From Blattamonas nauphoetae (taxonomy: Eukaryota > Preaxostyla > Oxymonadida), in assembly GCA_033064195.1 (NCBI GenBank), contig JARBJD010000271.1:37971-101970 (forward strand): 64,000 nt of DNA. The letters run 5' to 3'. Every line of letters begins with the position of its first letter. Position 1 is the first letter of the stretch. The translations under genes were made by a program, and so were the position numbers. This document shows positions 34,516 to 45,670 of this stretch, piece by piece. The notes under the pieces are model-generated. The model made no database searches and was not told the DNA's origin. It saw only the letters and a program-made list of their open reading frames with translations.

Positions 34516-36240
34516 ATGTGGAAGGATGCCGTCTGGAGACGAAGGAAGAGGAAGGATGCCGTCTGGAGACGAGGAATGTTGAAGGATGCCGTCGGGAGAC
34601 GAAGGAAGAGGAAGGATGCCGTCTGGAGACGAGGAATGTTGAAGGATGCCGTCGGGAGACGAAGGAAGAGGAAGGATGCCGTCGGGAGACGAAGAATGTG
34701 GAAGGATGCCGTCGGGAGACGAAGGAAGAGGAAGGATGCCGTCGGGAGACGAAGAATGTTGAAGGATGCCGTCGGGAGACGAAGGAAGAGGAAGGATGCC
34801 GTCGGGAGACGAAGAATGTGGAAGGATGCCGTCGGGAGACGAAGGAAGAGGAAGGATGCCGTCTGGAGACGAGGAATGTTGAAGGATGCCGTCGGGAGAC
34901 GAAGGAAGAGGAAGGATGCCGTCGGGAGACGAAGAATGTGGAAGGATGCCGTCGGGAGACGAAGGAAGAGGAAGGATGCCGTCGGGAGACGAAGAATGTT
35001 GAAGGATGCCGTCGGGAGACGAAGGAAGAGGAAGGATGCCGTCGGGAGACGAAGAATGTTGAAGGATGCCGTCGGGAGACGAAGGAAGAGGAAGGATGCC
35101 GTCTGGAGACGAGGAATGTTGAAGGATGCCGTCGGGAGACGAAGGAAGAGGAAGGATGCCGTCGGGAGACGAGGAATGTTGAAGGATGCCGTCTGGAGTC
35201 GAGGAATGTTGAAGGATGCCGTCGGGAGACGAAGGAAGAGGAAGGATGCCGTCTGGAGACGAGGATTGTTGAAGGATGCCGTCGGGAGACGAAGGAAGAG
35301 GAAGGATGCCGTCGGGAGACGAAGAATGTTGAAGGATGCCGTCGGGAGACGAAGGAAGAGGAAGGATGCCGTCGGGAGACGAAGCATGTGGAAGGATGCC
35401 GTCGGGAGACGAAGAATGTTGAAGGATGCCGTCGGGAGACGAAGAATGTTGAAGGATGCCGTCGGGAGACGAAGGAAGAGGAAGGATGCCGTCGGGAGAC
35501 GAAGGAAGAGGAAGGATGCCGTCTGGAGACGAGGAATGTTGAAGGATGCCGTCGGGAGACGAAGGAAGAGGAAGGATGCCGTCTGGAGACGAGGAATGTT
35601 GAAGGATGCCGTCGGGAGACGAAGCATGTGGAAGGATGCCGTCTGGAGACGAAGGAAGAGGAAGGATGCCGTCTGGAGACGAGGAATGTTGAAGGATGCC
35701 GTCGGGAGACGAAGGAAGAGGAAGGATGCCGTCTGGAGACGAGGAATGTTGAAGGATGCCGTCGGGAGACGAAGGAAGAGGAAGGATGCCGTCTGGAGAC
35801 GAGGAATGTTGAAGGATGCCGTCGGGAGACGAAGGAAGAGGAAAGATGCCGTCTGGAGACGAGGAATGTTGAAGGATGCCGTCGGGAGACGAAGGAAGAG
35901 GAAGGATGCCGTCTGGAGACGAGGAATGTTGAAGGATGCCGTCGGGAGACGAAGGAAGAGGAAGGATGCCGTCGGGAGACGAAGAATGTGGAAGGATGCC
36001 GTCGGGAGACGAAGGAAGAGGAAGGATGCCGTCGGGAGACGAAGAATGTTGAAGGATGCCGTCGGGAGACGAAGGAAGAGGAAGGATGCCGTCGGGAGAC
36101 GAAGAAAGAAGAAGGATGCCGTCGGGAGACGAAGGAAGAGGAAAGATGCCGTCGGGAGACGAAGGAAGAGGAAGGATGCCGTCGGGAGACGAAGGAAGAG
36201 GAAGGATGCCGTCGGGAGACGAAGAATGTGGAAGGATGCC
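34516..36240. repeat. 30-bp minisatellite, block 3 (about 57 units)
   Basis: Same unit, strand and 60-bp alternation as block 2, resuming in the middle of a unit after the inserted element. About 34.86-35.64 kb repeats, with few changes, the variant order of the last 0.7 kb of block 2, so a segment of the array was duplicated. The final units drift to the GAAGGAAGAGG type and one GAAGAAAGAAG type before unique sequence at 36241. Confidence 0.97.
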
Positions 36241-36414
36241 CTAATGGAAGAAACGAAAGCAACCACATGTCCAACGGAAGAGTTCCTCGAGAAAAAATAC
36301 ACATACTCTGATCAAGGGCATTTCATCTGTTGTTGTGGGGGCCTCTTGGAGCGTGATGCAAAGGATATCTACTGTTTCCACAAATCAACCCATAAGATTT
36401 CAATATTCATTTAA
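36241..36414 (+). other. unique tail continuing one open frame of the minisatellite
   Basis: In the frame that reads the repeat as KDAVGRRRKR, the reading continues past the array for about 58 codons of unique, Cys-containing sequence (EEFLEKKYTYSDQGHFICCC, then GGLLERDAKDIYCFHK) to a stop. The same frame is open in block 1 from an ATG at 27374. If expressed, the original uninterrupted array would encode an Arg/Lys-rich decapeptide repeat protein of over 1400 residues. This is inference, because a neighbouring frame (CRRETKEEEG) is open as well. Confidence 0.25.
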
Positions 36415-36428
36415 CGAATCATCTTGAT

Positions 36429-39400
36429 AGAACAAAAAACCTACAAGATTTCAACTCGCAACTTCTGTGAATGTCATACACGAATTCAGTGACGACGACG
36501 CCACACCTGAGACAATCCTGGTAACTCCAACAGATGGCGCAGGTGAAAAGATTGGGAAAAGCGGTAACGCTGACGAAACAGTCCTTAAACGCGACAATGC
36601 TGACAAAACAATCCTTGAACGCGACAATGCTGACAAAACAATCCTTAAACGCGACAATGTTGACGAAACAATCCTTAAACGCGACAATACGGACGAAACA
36701 GTCCTTGAACGCGATAATACGGACGAAACAGTCCTTAAACGCGACGATACGGACGAAACAGTCCTTGAACGCGACAATGCTGACGAAACAATCCTTAAAC
36801 GCGACAATGCTGACGAAACAATCCTTAAACGCGACAATGCTGACGAAACAGTCCTTAAACGCGACAATGCTGACAAAACAATCCTTAAACGCGACAATGC
36901 TGACGAAACAGTCCTTAAACGCGACAATGCTGACGAAACAATCCTTAAACGCGACAATGCTGACAAAACAATCCTTAAACGCGATAATGCTGACGAAACA
37001 ATCCTTAAACGCGACAATGCTGACGAAACAATCCTTAAACGCGACAATGCTGACGAAACAATCCTTAAACGCGATAATGCTGACGAAACAATCCTGAAAC
37101 GCGACAATTCTGAGGAAACAGTCCTTGAACGCGACAATGCTGACAAAACAATCCTTAAACGCGACAATGCTGACAAAACAATCCTTAAACGCGACAATGC
37201 TGACGAAACAATCCTTAAACGCGATAATGCTGACGAAACAATCCTGAAACGCGACAATACGGACGAAACAATCCTTAAACGCGACAATGCTGACAAAACA
37301 ATCCTTAAACGCGACAATGCTGACGAAACAATCCTTAAACGCGACAATGCTGACGAAACAGTCCTTAAACGCGACAATGCTGACAAAACAATCCTTGAAC
37401 GCGACAATGCTGACAAAACAATCCTTAAACGCGACAATGCTGACGAAACAGTCCTTAAACGCGACAATGCTGACGAAACAATCCTTAAACGCGACAATGC
37501 TGACGAAACAATCCTTAAACGCGACAATGCTGACGAAACAGTCCTTAAACGCGACAATGCTGACAAAACAATCCTTAAACGCGACAATGCTGACGAAACA
37601 GTCCTTAAACGCGACAATGCTGACGAAACAGTCCTTAAACGCGACAATGCTGACGAAACAATCCTTAAACGCGACAATGCTGACGAAACAATCCTTAAAC
37701 GCGACAATGCTGACGAAACAATCCTTAAACGCGACAATGCTGACGAAACAATCCTTAAACGCGACAATGCTGACGAAACAATCCTTAAACGCGACAATGC
37801 TGACGAAACAATCCTTAAACGCGACAATGCTGACGAAACAATCCTGAAACGCGACAATTCTGAGGAAACAGTCCTTGAACGCGACAATGCTGACAAAACA
37901 ATCCTTAAACCCGATAATGCTGACAAAACAATCCTTAAACGCGACAATGCTGACGAAACAGTCCTTGAACGCGACAATGCTGACGAAACAATCCTTAAAC
38001 GCGATAATGCTGACAAAACAAACCTTAAATGCGACAATACGGACGAAACGGTCCTTAAATGCGACAATACGGACGAAACAGTCCTTAAATGCGACAATGC
38101 TGACGAAACAATCCTTAAACGCGACAATGCTGACGAAACAATCCTTAAACGCGATAATGCTGACGAAACAATCCTTAAACGCGACAATGCTGACGAAACA
38201 GTCCTAAAACGCGACAATGCTGACGAAACAATCCTTAAACGCGACAATGCTGAAGAAACAATCCTTAACAGCTGTCACGAAAAGCATGTAGGCAGGCAAC
38301 ATGCAGATGCGGAGCATGAAGGGAGAGAACATGTAGATGCCGCGCATGAAGGGGGAGAACACGCTCGCGATGCTGAAGATGACTGCGAACACGCTCGCGA
38401 TGCCGAAGATGACTGCGAACACGCTCGCGATGCTGAAGATGACTGTGAACACGCTCGCGATGCCGAAGATGACTGTGAACACGCTCGCGATGCTGAAGAT
38501 GACTACGAACACGCTCGCGATGCTGAAGATGACTACGAACACACTCGCGATGCCGAAGATGACTGTGAACACACTCGCGATGCTGAAGATGACTACGAAC
38601 ACGCTCGCGATGCTGAAGATGACTGTGAACACGCTCGCGATGCCGAAGATGACTGTGAACACACTCGCGATGCTGAAGATGACTGCGAACACACTCGCGA
38701 TGCCGAAGATGACTGTGAACACGCTCGCGATGCTGAAGATGACTCTGAACACGCTCGCGATGCTGAAGATGACTGTGAACACGCTCGCGATGCCGAAGAT
38801 GACTGTGAACACACTCGCGATGCTGAAGATGACTGCGAACACACTCGCGATGCCGAAGATGACTGTGAACACGTTCGCGATGCCGAAGATGACGGCGAAC
38901 ACACTCGCGAAGCTGAAGATGACTGCGAACACACTCGCGATGCTGAAGATGACTACGAACACGCTCGCGATGCTGAAGATGACTCTGAACACGCTCGCGA
39001 TGCTGAAGATGACTACGAACACACTCGCGATGCCGAAGATGACTGTGAACACGCTCGCGATGCTGAAGATGACTACGAACACACTCGCGATGCCGAAGAT
39101 GACTGTGAACACGCTCGCGATGCTGAAGATGACTGTGAACACACTCGCGATGCCGAAGATGACTGTGAACACGCTCGCGAAGCCGAAGATGACTGTGAAC
39201 ACGCTCGCGATGCTCAAGATGACTACGAACACGCTCGCGATGCTGAAGATGACTACGAACACACTCGCGATGCCGAAGATGACTGTGATCACGCTCGCGA
39301 TGCTGAAGATGACTGTGAACACGCTCGCGATGCCGAAGATGACTGTGAACACGCTCGCGATGCCGAAGATGACTGTGAACACGCTCGCGATGCCGAAGAT

Positions 39401-40756
39401 GACTACGAACACACTCGCGATGCCGAAGATGACTGTGAACACGCTCGCGATGCTGAAGATGACTGTGAACACACTCGCGATGCTGAAGATGACTGTGAAC
39501 ACGCTCGCGATGCTGAAGATGACTACGAACACACTCGCGATGCCGAAGATGACTGCGAACACACTCGCGATGCCGAAGATGACTGTGAACACGTTCGCGA
39601 TGCTGAAGATGACTGTGAACACGCTCGCGATGCTGAAGATGACTACGAACACACTCGCGATGCCGAAGATGACTGTGAACACGCTCGCGATGCTGAAGAT
39701 GACTGCGAACACGCTCGCGATGCCGAAGATGACTGTGAACACGCTCGCGATGCTGAAGATGACTACGAACACACTCGCGATGCCGAAGATGACTGTGAAC
39801 ACGCTCGCGATGCTGAAGATGACTGCGAACACGCTCGCGATGCCGAAGATGACTGTGAACACGTTCGCGATGCTGAAGATGACTGTGAACACGCTCGCGA
39901 TGCTGAAGATGACTACGAACACACTCGCGATGCCGAAGATGACTGTGAACACGCTCGCGATGCTGAAGATGACTACGAACACACTCGCGATGCCGAAGAT
40001 GACTGTGAACACACTCGCGATGCCGAAGATGACTACGAACACACTCGCGATGCCGAAGATGACTGTGAACACGCTCGCGATGCTGAAGATGACTGCGAAC
40101 ACGCTCGCGATGCCGAAGATGACTGTGAACACGCTCGCGATGCTGAAGATGACTACGAACACGCTCGCGATGCCGAAGATGACTACGAACACACTCGCGA
40201 TGCCGAAGATGACTGTGAACACACTCGCGATGCTGAAGATGACTCTGAACACGCTCGCGATGCTGAAGATGACTACGAACACACTCGCGATGCTGAAGAT
40301 GACTGCGAACACACTCGCGATGCCGAAGATGACTGTGAACACACTCACGATGCTGAAGATGACTGCGAACACACTCGCGATGCTGAAGATGACTGTGAAC
40401 ACGCTCGCGATGCTGAAGATGACTACGCACACACTCGCGATGCCGAAGATGACTGTGAACACGCTCGCGATGCTGAAGATGACTGTGAACACGCTCGCGA
40501 TGCCGAAGATGACTGTGAACACGCTCGCGATGCCGAAGATGACTGTGAACACGCTTGCGATGCTGAAGATGACTGCGAACACGCTCGCGATGCTGAAGAT
40601 GACTGCGAACACACTCGCGATGCCGAAGATGACTGTGAACACACTCGCGATGCTGAAGATGACTGCGAACACGCTCGCGATGCCGAAAATGGCGACATGA
40701 ACGACCTCATCGATTATGATTCAAAGCTTCTGGACTGGTTCCATTCCCCACAATGA
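36429..40756 (+). CDS. giant decapeptide-repeat protein (two repeat domains), start exon not found
   Basis: A frame of over 1430 codons is open from 36431 to the stop at 40754-40756. Unique sequence (VNVIHEFSDDDATPETILVT) leads into about 57 copies of NADETILKRD, a linker (CHEKHVGRQHADAEHEGREH), about 78 copies of CEHARDAEDD, and a unique end (DMNDLIDYDSKLLDWFHSPQ). This frame spans both arrays without a stop, and common variants are mild in it: GCT/GCC and TGC/TGT are silent, K/E, I/V, A/T and C/Y conservative. The frame has no ATG before the C-terminus, so an upstream exon must supply the start. The product is highly charged and probably elongated or disordered; the His/Cys/Asp repeat could bind metal. 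Function unknown. Confidence 0.55.
36564..38270. repeat. 30-bp tandem repeat B (about 57 units)
   Basis: The unit begins GACAATGCTGACGAAACA and ends TCCTTAAACGC. Variants are GACAAAACA, GTCCTT, CTTGAACGC and AATACGGAC. It encodes (D)NADETILKRD in the plus frame of the giant ORF. It is unrelated in sequence to the minisatellite upstream but has the same period. Confidence 0.97.
38352..40690. repeat. 30-bp tandem repeat C (about 78 units)
   Basis: The unit is GAACACGCTCGCGATGCTG plus AAGATGACTGC, with alternation GCT/ACT, GCT/GCC and TGC/TGT/TAC/TCT. It encodes EHARDAEDDC. A repeated order of variants (tyrosine-type unit followed by threonine-type unit) suggests 60-bp or longer higher-order duplication. 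All six frames are largely open because the period is a multiple of three and the unit lacks stop triplets. Confidence 0.97.
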
Positions 40757-40866
40757 CCAGAATTAACTTGTTAATAAGAAATGTCCTTCTCGAAAATAAA
40801 GTTTTAAGTACACATCTTCACACTCTCGGAACAGATGATTCTCACTCCTGATCGTTCGAAACTGAA

Positions 40867-42960
40867 CTAGTCGTCATCGATCTCTATTACTGAGAGTCGT
40901 CGCAAAAGGGCTCGTGTCATTCTCTTTCGTCTCGAGCATTCATTCTCTGGCTGGCTCGTCTCGTAGTCGCTTTGATCATGTCTCATTGTGTCTAGATCAT
41001 CGGGACCATTCTCCTCTGAGTCATCGTCACAATCCAGCACTTTCTGCATGGGATATCTCCGATGTAACTGTTTCAGTACACGTCGAACTTCGTCTTCAAA
41101 AGCATCAGTCATCGTGTCAGGAACTGTCGACAGTTTTGTAGTTAAACGTTTGGCTTTGGTTTTCACGACAGCAATGGATGACAGCTTCAACATCGTCGTG
41201 TCAGAGATCGGTGCTGCATAGATTTTGTCGTGGCTTCTTGAGAAGAAGAGAGACATTTTGAAATGCTCTAGAGGAAGAAAGTGAACAGAAGTCGGGGGCA
41301 TAAAATCAGAACAATCAAGAAACACATGAGGCACTACTTTTGCTCTGTTAGCCTCCTTCCTTAGGATTTGAATGAGCGTGGAAAAGTCGTTGATTGGGGA
41401 AGGATATCGAGAGAGGAGTTTAGAATATTTGGCGAATACCCGATCACAGCAGTTCTTCCCATGTTGTGGGAAGAAAAAGTTGACCTGGGTTTCGATTTCG
41501 CGATTGTGGATGCGAAGATTCAGGAGGAGGAAGGACACAAATTCCCTCGAGTGAAAGTGAGGAGCCCCATCGCTCCACCATTTCAGAGTTGAGATATTGG
41601 AAAAAGCTTCGTCACGAAGAATAGTCTGCAAGGCGTGGATGACGAACGATGATGATTTGGATAGTGTTCGAGAGAGAGTGGTGAACACTCTCTGTCTGAT
41701 TTCCACTCCAACTCTCCTGAAGAGGACGAATGTTAACATTTGGACCGGGGCTCGACTGTAAAACGATTCGCCCACTTGTGTTCTCCCAATCGGCAGGTTG
41801 ATGTTTTCTTTAAAGTCAGCAACTAGGACGCACTCATCATCTTGAAGATCAGCGATGTCGGCATTGTGCTGAATCCGTTGAAAAATGTTGTCTTCGTTGT
41901 GGCGACGAATGCACAGTGTCAATTCTTGTCTGATCTCCTCAGACAGCTTTCGTCCCTGCGACCGGAGCTGCTCCCCAACAACGCATACAGAGCATACATC
42001 AGTTCGAATACTTGCTTGATGGACCATCGCTTTGGTCAAACGATACATTTTGTACTCAGGGATTCGATTATCTGGAAAGAGTTCAGTGAAATACCTGAAC
42101 GTCGTCCTCTTGTCGCAAGGGAGGAGACGATGCTCATGAAAAAGGATGAATTCACCTCTGACAACAGTTCTCTCCATCTCCTCCAGGTTCCAGGAGACAA
42201 ATTCCCCTTGATGAAGCGACTCGAGAAATTCATTGAATCTTGGATCTGATGTGGTGATGATGAATGGTGGGTCGTCTGGAACAAAGTCACCTCCCCCTGA
42301 TACTGGGGCTTCAAGAGGCGGGGAAACAATGGATGTGTCATAATCTGCGAATGACGTTCTGGGTGGACGTTCACGGAGGACCATCTGCGATTGATGGACA
42401 ATTGTGGAAGGATTCGTCTGTGACAACGATCGGAGTGAGACATGTTGTGGCGCGGCCTCAAGATCTACATAGCAGAGAACGGTTGAAGAATGAATTTGAA
42501 TGGAGAAAAGAGACCTTGTTGAACGACATTCAAAGCTATATTGCCTTCTTGTGATGACTGTGGAGCGATGTCGCGTTGAATAATGGAATGAGTGGCGATA
42601 TTCTCTGCAGGAATGATCTTTCCGTCAAGATCTGACAAGAATCTGATCCAGAAAAGTGCTAAATCAGTGAGAAAGACAGGAGAGATGGACAATATATTGG
42701 ATTTTGAAGATCTGACGAGTGAAATCAAACCACTTTCACCATCCACAAGTTGCTTGACATCGTCACGATCATCATCTGTCAATGACCCAGCTTCTTCTCG
42801 ACTGGTGACTGTATAGTGCTACATTAACAAGAAAGAATGACACACCCTTATGAAGGAGGTTCTCAAGACTGGAGTTTGAGGATATGGAGATGATGAAAGA
42901 GTAGAACAATGCGACATCGAGAACGGAGATGGAGTTGGGTGAGAGTCTGAGCGAAGTCAA
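40867..42960 (-). CDS. transposase-like protein 1, 5' incomplete, short introns
   Basis: Three exons: 42960-42844, 42818-42515 and 42464-40867, joined by a 25-nt intron (42819-42843) and a 50-nt intron (42465-42514), both GT..AG and both needed to keep frame; about 670 codons. Motifs shared with the neighbour at 43061-45265: a zinc-type CSVC in RTDVCSVCVVG, an acidic VLVADFKENINLP, then SFY, WWSDGAPHFHSREF, and a late HGKNCCDRVF. The spaced Asp residues suggest a DDE/DDD nuclease of the RNase H-like transposase type; I cannot name the superfamily. No ATG is found at the 5' end, and about 150 residues present at the neighbour's N-terminus are missing, so it is probably truncated. The C-terminus is acidic. 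Confidence 0.6.
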
Positions 42961-43060
42961 AACTGCCTGAGATGACTTCTCTCAAATTTTACTCATATTC
43001 TGACAACATTTCGAATAAAAATAGAGAAACAGAAACATGAGGGAAACGTGTCAAAACATG

Positions 43061-45265
43061 TTAATGATAAGGTAGATTCGTGACAGAAAGGTTGCCCAGC
43101 TTCTTGACCAATCGAGTGCTTGGAGTCCGTGTACCATATGGTCGATTCAGTAGTACTTCATCATCAGATTCTGATTCATTCTCTGTCCGTCTTTGCGGCC
43201 TCTTAAATTTGGTGATTTTGCTCAGAATTGAGTTGATCTCTTCAGGAGATATCGACTCACTGGATGTGTCCGTCTTCATGGCTAGGAGGAGAGCATTACG
43301 TCGCTCGACACGACATAGCGTATCGTGTTTTGTCGGACATTCTGAGACGGGAGTCTGTTCCGGATATGATCTGATCACTCTTGGAGGCGTAGATTTTGGC
43401 TTCACAAATTGGACAATTGTCCACAGGTTGAGAGGAAGACATGCAAATGGCGAAGCGTATACACAGCCATTTTCGACTTTAAAATTCAGAAAATCTTTGA
43501 TGCGTGGGAGGGTGTACGTCTCAAAGAGTTCTGTTGACTCAATTTCCACCAAATGGAAACTGTGTGAAGGCGGAATATGTTTCAGTTTGATCTGTGAACG
43601 AAAAAAGTCGATAAGTTGTTGAACTGTCGTAATTGAGTTGTCAATTTTGGATGATCGGAGACAGCTTGCGAGGACTCCGAAGGCTCCGTCGCAGACGCAC
43701 TTCCCATGCCCCTCGCAAAAAAAGGCGACTGATACCGTGCATTGGGGTAGATAGGCCTGTAATCCAAAGAAAACAAAATGGAGTAAAGAGCCGGAACGAA
43801 AATGAGGGCCAGTATCGGACCAAAGATATAGGTGGGTGAGAGAACGAAAGTCAGACATGAGAAGGAGATCTCTGAAGCAATGGATGACATGTTGTGTGTT
43901 ATGATTTAGTGTTTTCGAGAGGAAGTGGAAATATCGAATTTGGTGGGTTTGATCATCTTGTTTTGTGAACAGTGCAAAACCAAGATGGGATATTTGCTGT
44001 TTCTTATAAAAATCTTTGGAATGTTGTTCAGGGGAGACGCACAGGCGCCAATTTTCTTTGAAATCAAAGACGAGCAGTCCTTGTCCCTTTTGGAGTTGTT
44101 CCACTTGAGAATGATACGAGTCTCTTGTTATTCTCGCTTGTTCCTTGTGGTCTTCGAGAATTTGTTTCTCTCTTTTCTCTCCTTGCGAGAGTTCTCTTCC
44201 TTGACTGTGAAGTGATGATTCCTGCCGCTTCAGTTGATCCAGTCTTCCGCAACGATTGCATATATCCGTCCTCCTTCTTGGTTTTGAGAGATGCTTGCAA
44301 AATCGGCGAAATGACGATTTCGAGATTCGATTTGCTGGATGTTCTTGACAGTACAACTGATGTAGGTTTTTGAGAATCATTGAGAGTTCGAGCCGACCAT
44401 TTCCATTTATATCTGTCTGTATTGAATTTTTTGGGGAGATTGTCATGGTCCCTTGATTGTTCTTGTCGGACCGCTTCTTCAACGAATTCAGGTTTTGTTT
44501 TTTGTTTGTGCTGTACACGATTCCACTGAATGTTTGTGAAGGAATGTGTGGACCAGTATCTGTGTTTCCACGGGAATTGAATGTCTGGATTGGTTTTGGA
44601 TTGGTGATCTTTCTGGTGGGTATAAATTCAGGCGCTTCAAACGATATGGATGGCGTAGAGTGTTTTGATCTATACCAAATCGGTATTTTTTGAAGTCTTC
44701 AAAGGTGAAGACTTGCAGAAGAGCAGTGAGCAGGAGAACTTTGGAGTGCTTGGACATTGATAAGAATGCGAGACGAAGTTGTTTCATTAGGCTGTCGAAG
44801 GATTCTACTTGAAGAGAATAAGAAGTTAGAAATGACAGAAATAAACCAAGATGTTTGCGACGAAGGGCATCTTCCACTTTCTTTCCTTCTGATGTGTGTT
44901 CAATCGTAAACTTGAGTAGGGCCTCCGGGTTCAGATGATCGAGTTCTTTCACTCTATTGATGATCTGTCTGGCACGAGCTTGACTTGTTTTACGTGTTAC
45001 GCGATATTCGGTATTCATTCTGATCAGACCCAAGTTTTGACATCATCCAGATTCTTGCCCAGTTGTATTTAGGCATGATTTGATTCAGATACAAGTCAGC
45101 TTGAAAATTAACATCCTGAAGACGTGCTTGGGCAGCTCTTTTTTGGAAAAATGACAAATCCCAATCCCAAGCAAAAAACCCATCCCATATTTGACTCAAG
45201 AGAACATACAATGCTGCAAACGGAGGACGTTGACGAGACGATAGATTATGAGAGAATAGCTCCAT
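43061..45265 (-). CDS. transposase-like protein 2, apparently whole, short introns
   Basis: Three exons: 45265-45042, 45019-44528 and 44477-43061. The introns are 22 nt (45020-45041) and about 50 nt (44478-44527). The ATG is at 45265; about 710 residues. Frame changes at both introns are exactly what these lengths correct. Motifs: a Cys pair in RRRTDICNRCGRL, VFDFKENWRL, then FYKKQQ, LYLWSDTGPHFRSG and FCEGHGKCVCDGAFGVL. They align with transposase 1 (DFKEN, WSD.xPHF, HGK..xD). The N-terminal region is helical and Lys/Arg-rich. It lies head-to-tail behind transposase 1, about 100 bp apart. No terminal inverted repeats are recognised around the pair, so the element borders are unknown. It could be an active transposase or a domesticated gene. 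Confidence 0.66.
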
Positions 45266-45482
45266 TCCCGTCTAGAGACGAGTCAGAATGTCCAATATTC
45301 GATCAAGTTCACGCTCGAGAGTGCCAATGTAAGTCCGGAGGCGAGCGGAGTTCAAGATGTTCAAGGATTCTCGATTAAACATTCCCCCCATATTTTATTA
45401 AACTCAAATTGATCCCAGTCGTTGATTCTTGTATCAAAAAGAATAAAAAGGAATAGAGAACATGGGGTAGTGAACCGGGGAT

Positions 45483-45670
45483 GAGCGTGCACAAGCATGC
45501 CGATGATGGCGAGAGCGTGCACAAGCATGCCGATGATGGCGAGAGCGAGCACAAGCATGCCGATGATGGCGAGAGCGTGCACAAGCATGCCGATGATGGC
45601 GAGAGCGTGCACAAGCATGCCGACGATGGCGAGAGCGTGTACAAGCATGCCGATGATGGCGAGAGCGTGC
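45483..45670. repeat. 30-bp tandem repeat D (about 6 units)
   Basis: The unit is GATGATGGCGAGAGCGTGC followed by ACAAGCATGCC. The plus strand reads SVHKHADDGE; the minus strand reads HALAIIGMLV, a hydrophobic repeat inside a 213-codon minus-strand open frame (46002-45361). Which strand, if either, is coding is unclear. It is the fourth distinct 30-bp repeat in 18 kb. Confidence 0.95.

Noticed and set aside
36534-38207. Plus-strand LTKQSLNATM repeat ORFs starting at ATG
   Set aside because: They are broken by stops several times within repeat B, whereas the adjacent frame is open through both arrays.
38204-40672. Minus-strand hydrophobic repeat ORF (VFTVIFGIAS type) and HRERVHSHLQ-type ORF
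   Set aside because: They are shadows of repeat C; base variants are disruptive in these frames, and the plus-strand frame spans both arrays with unique ends.
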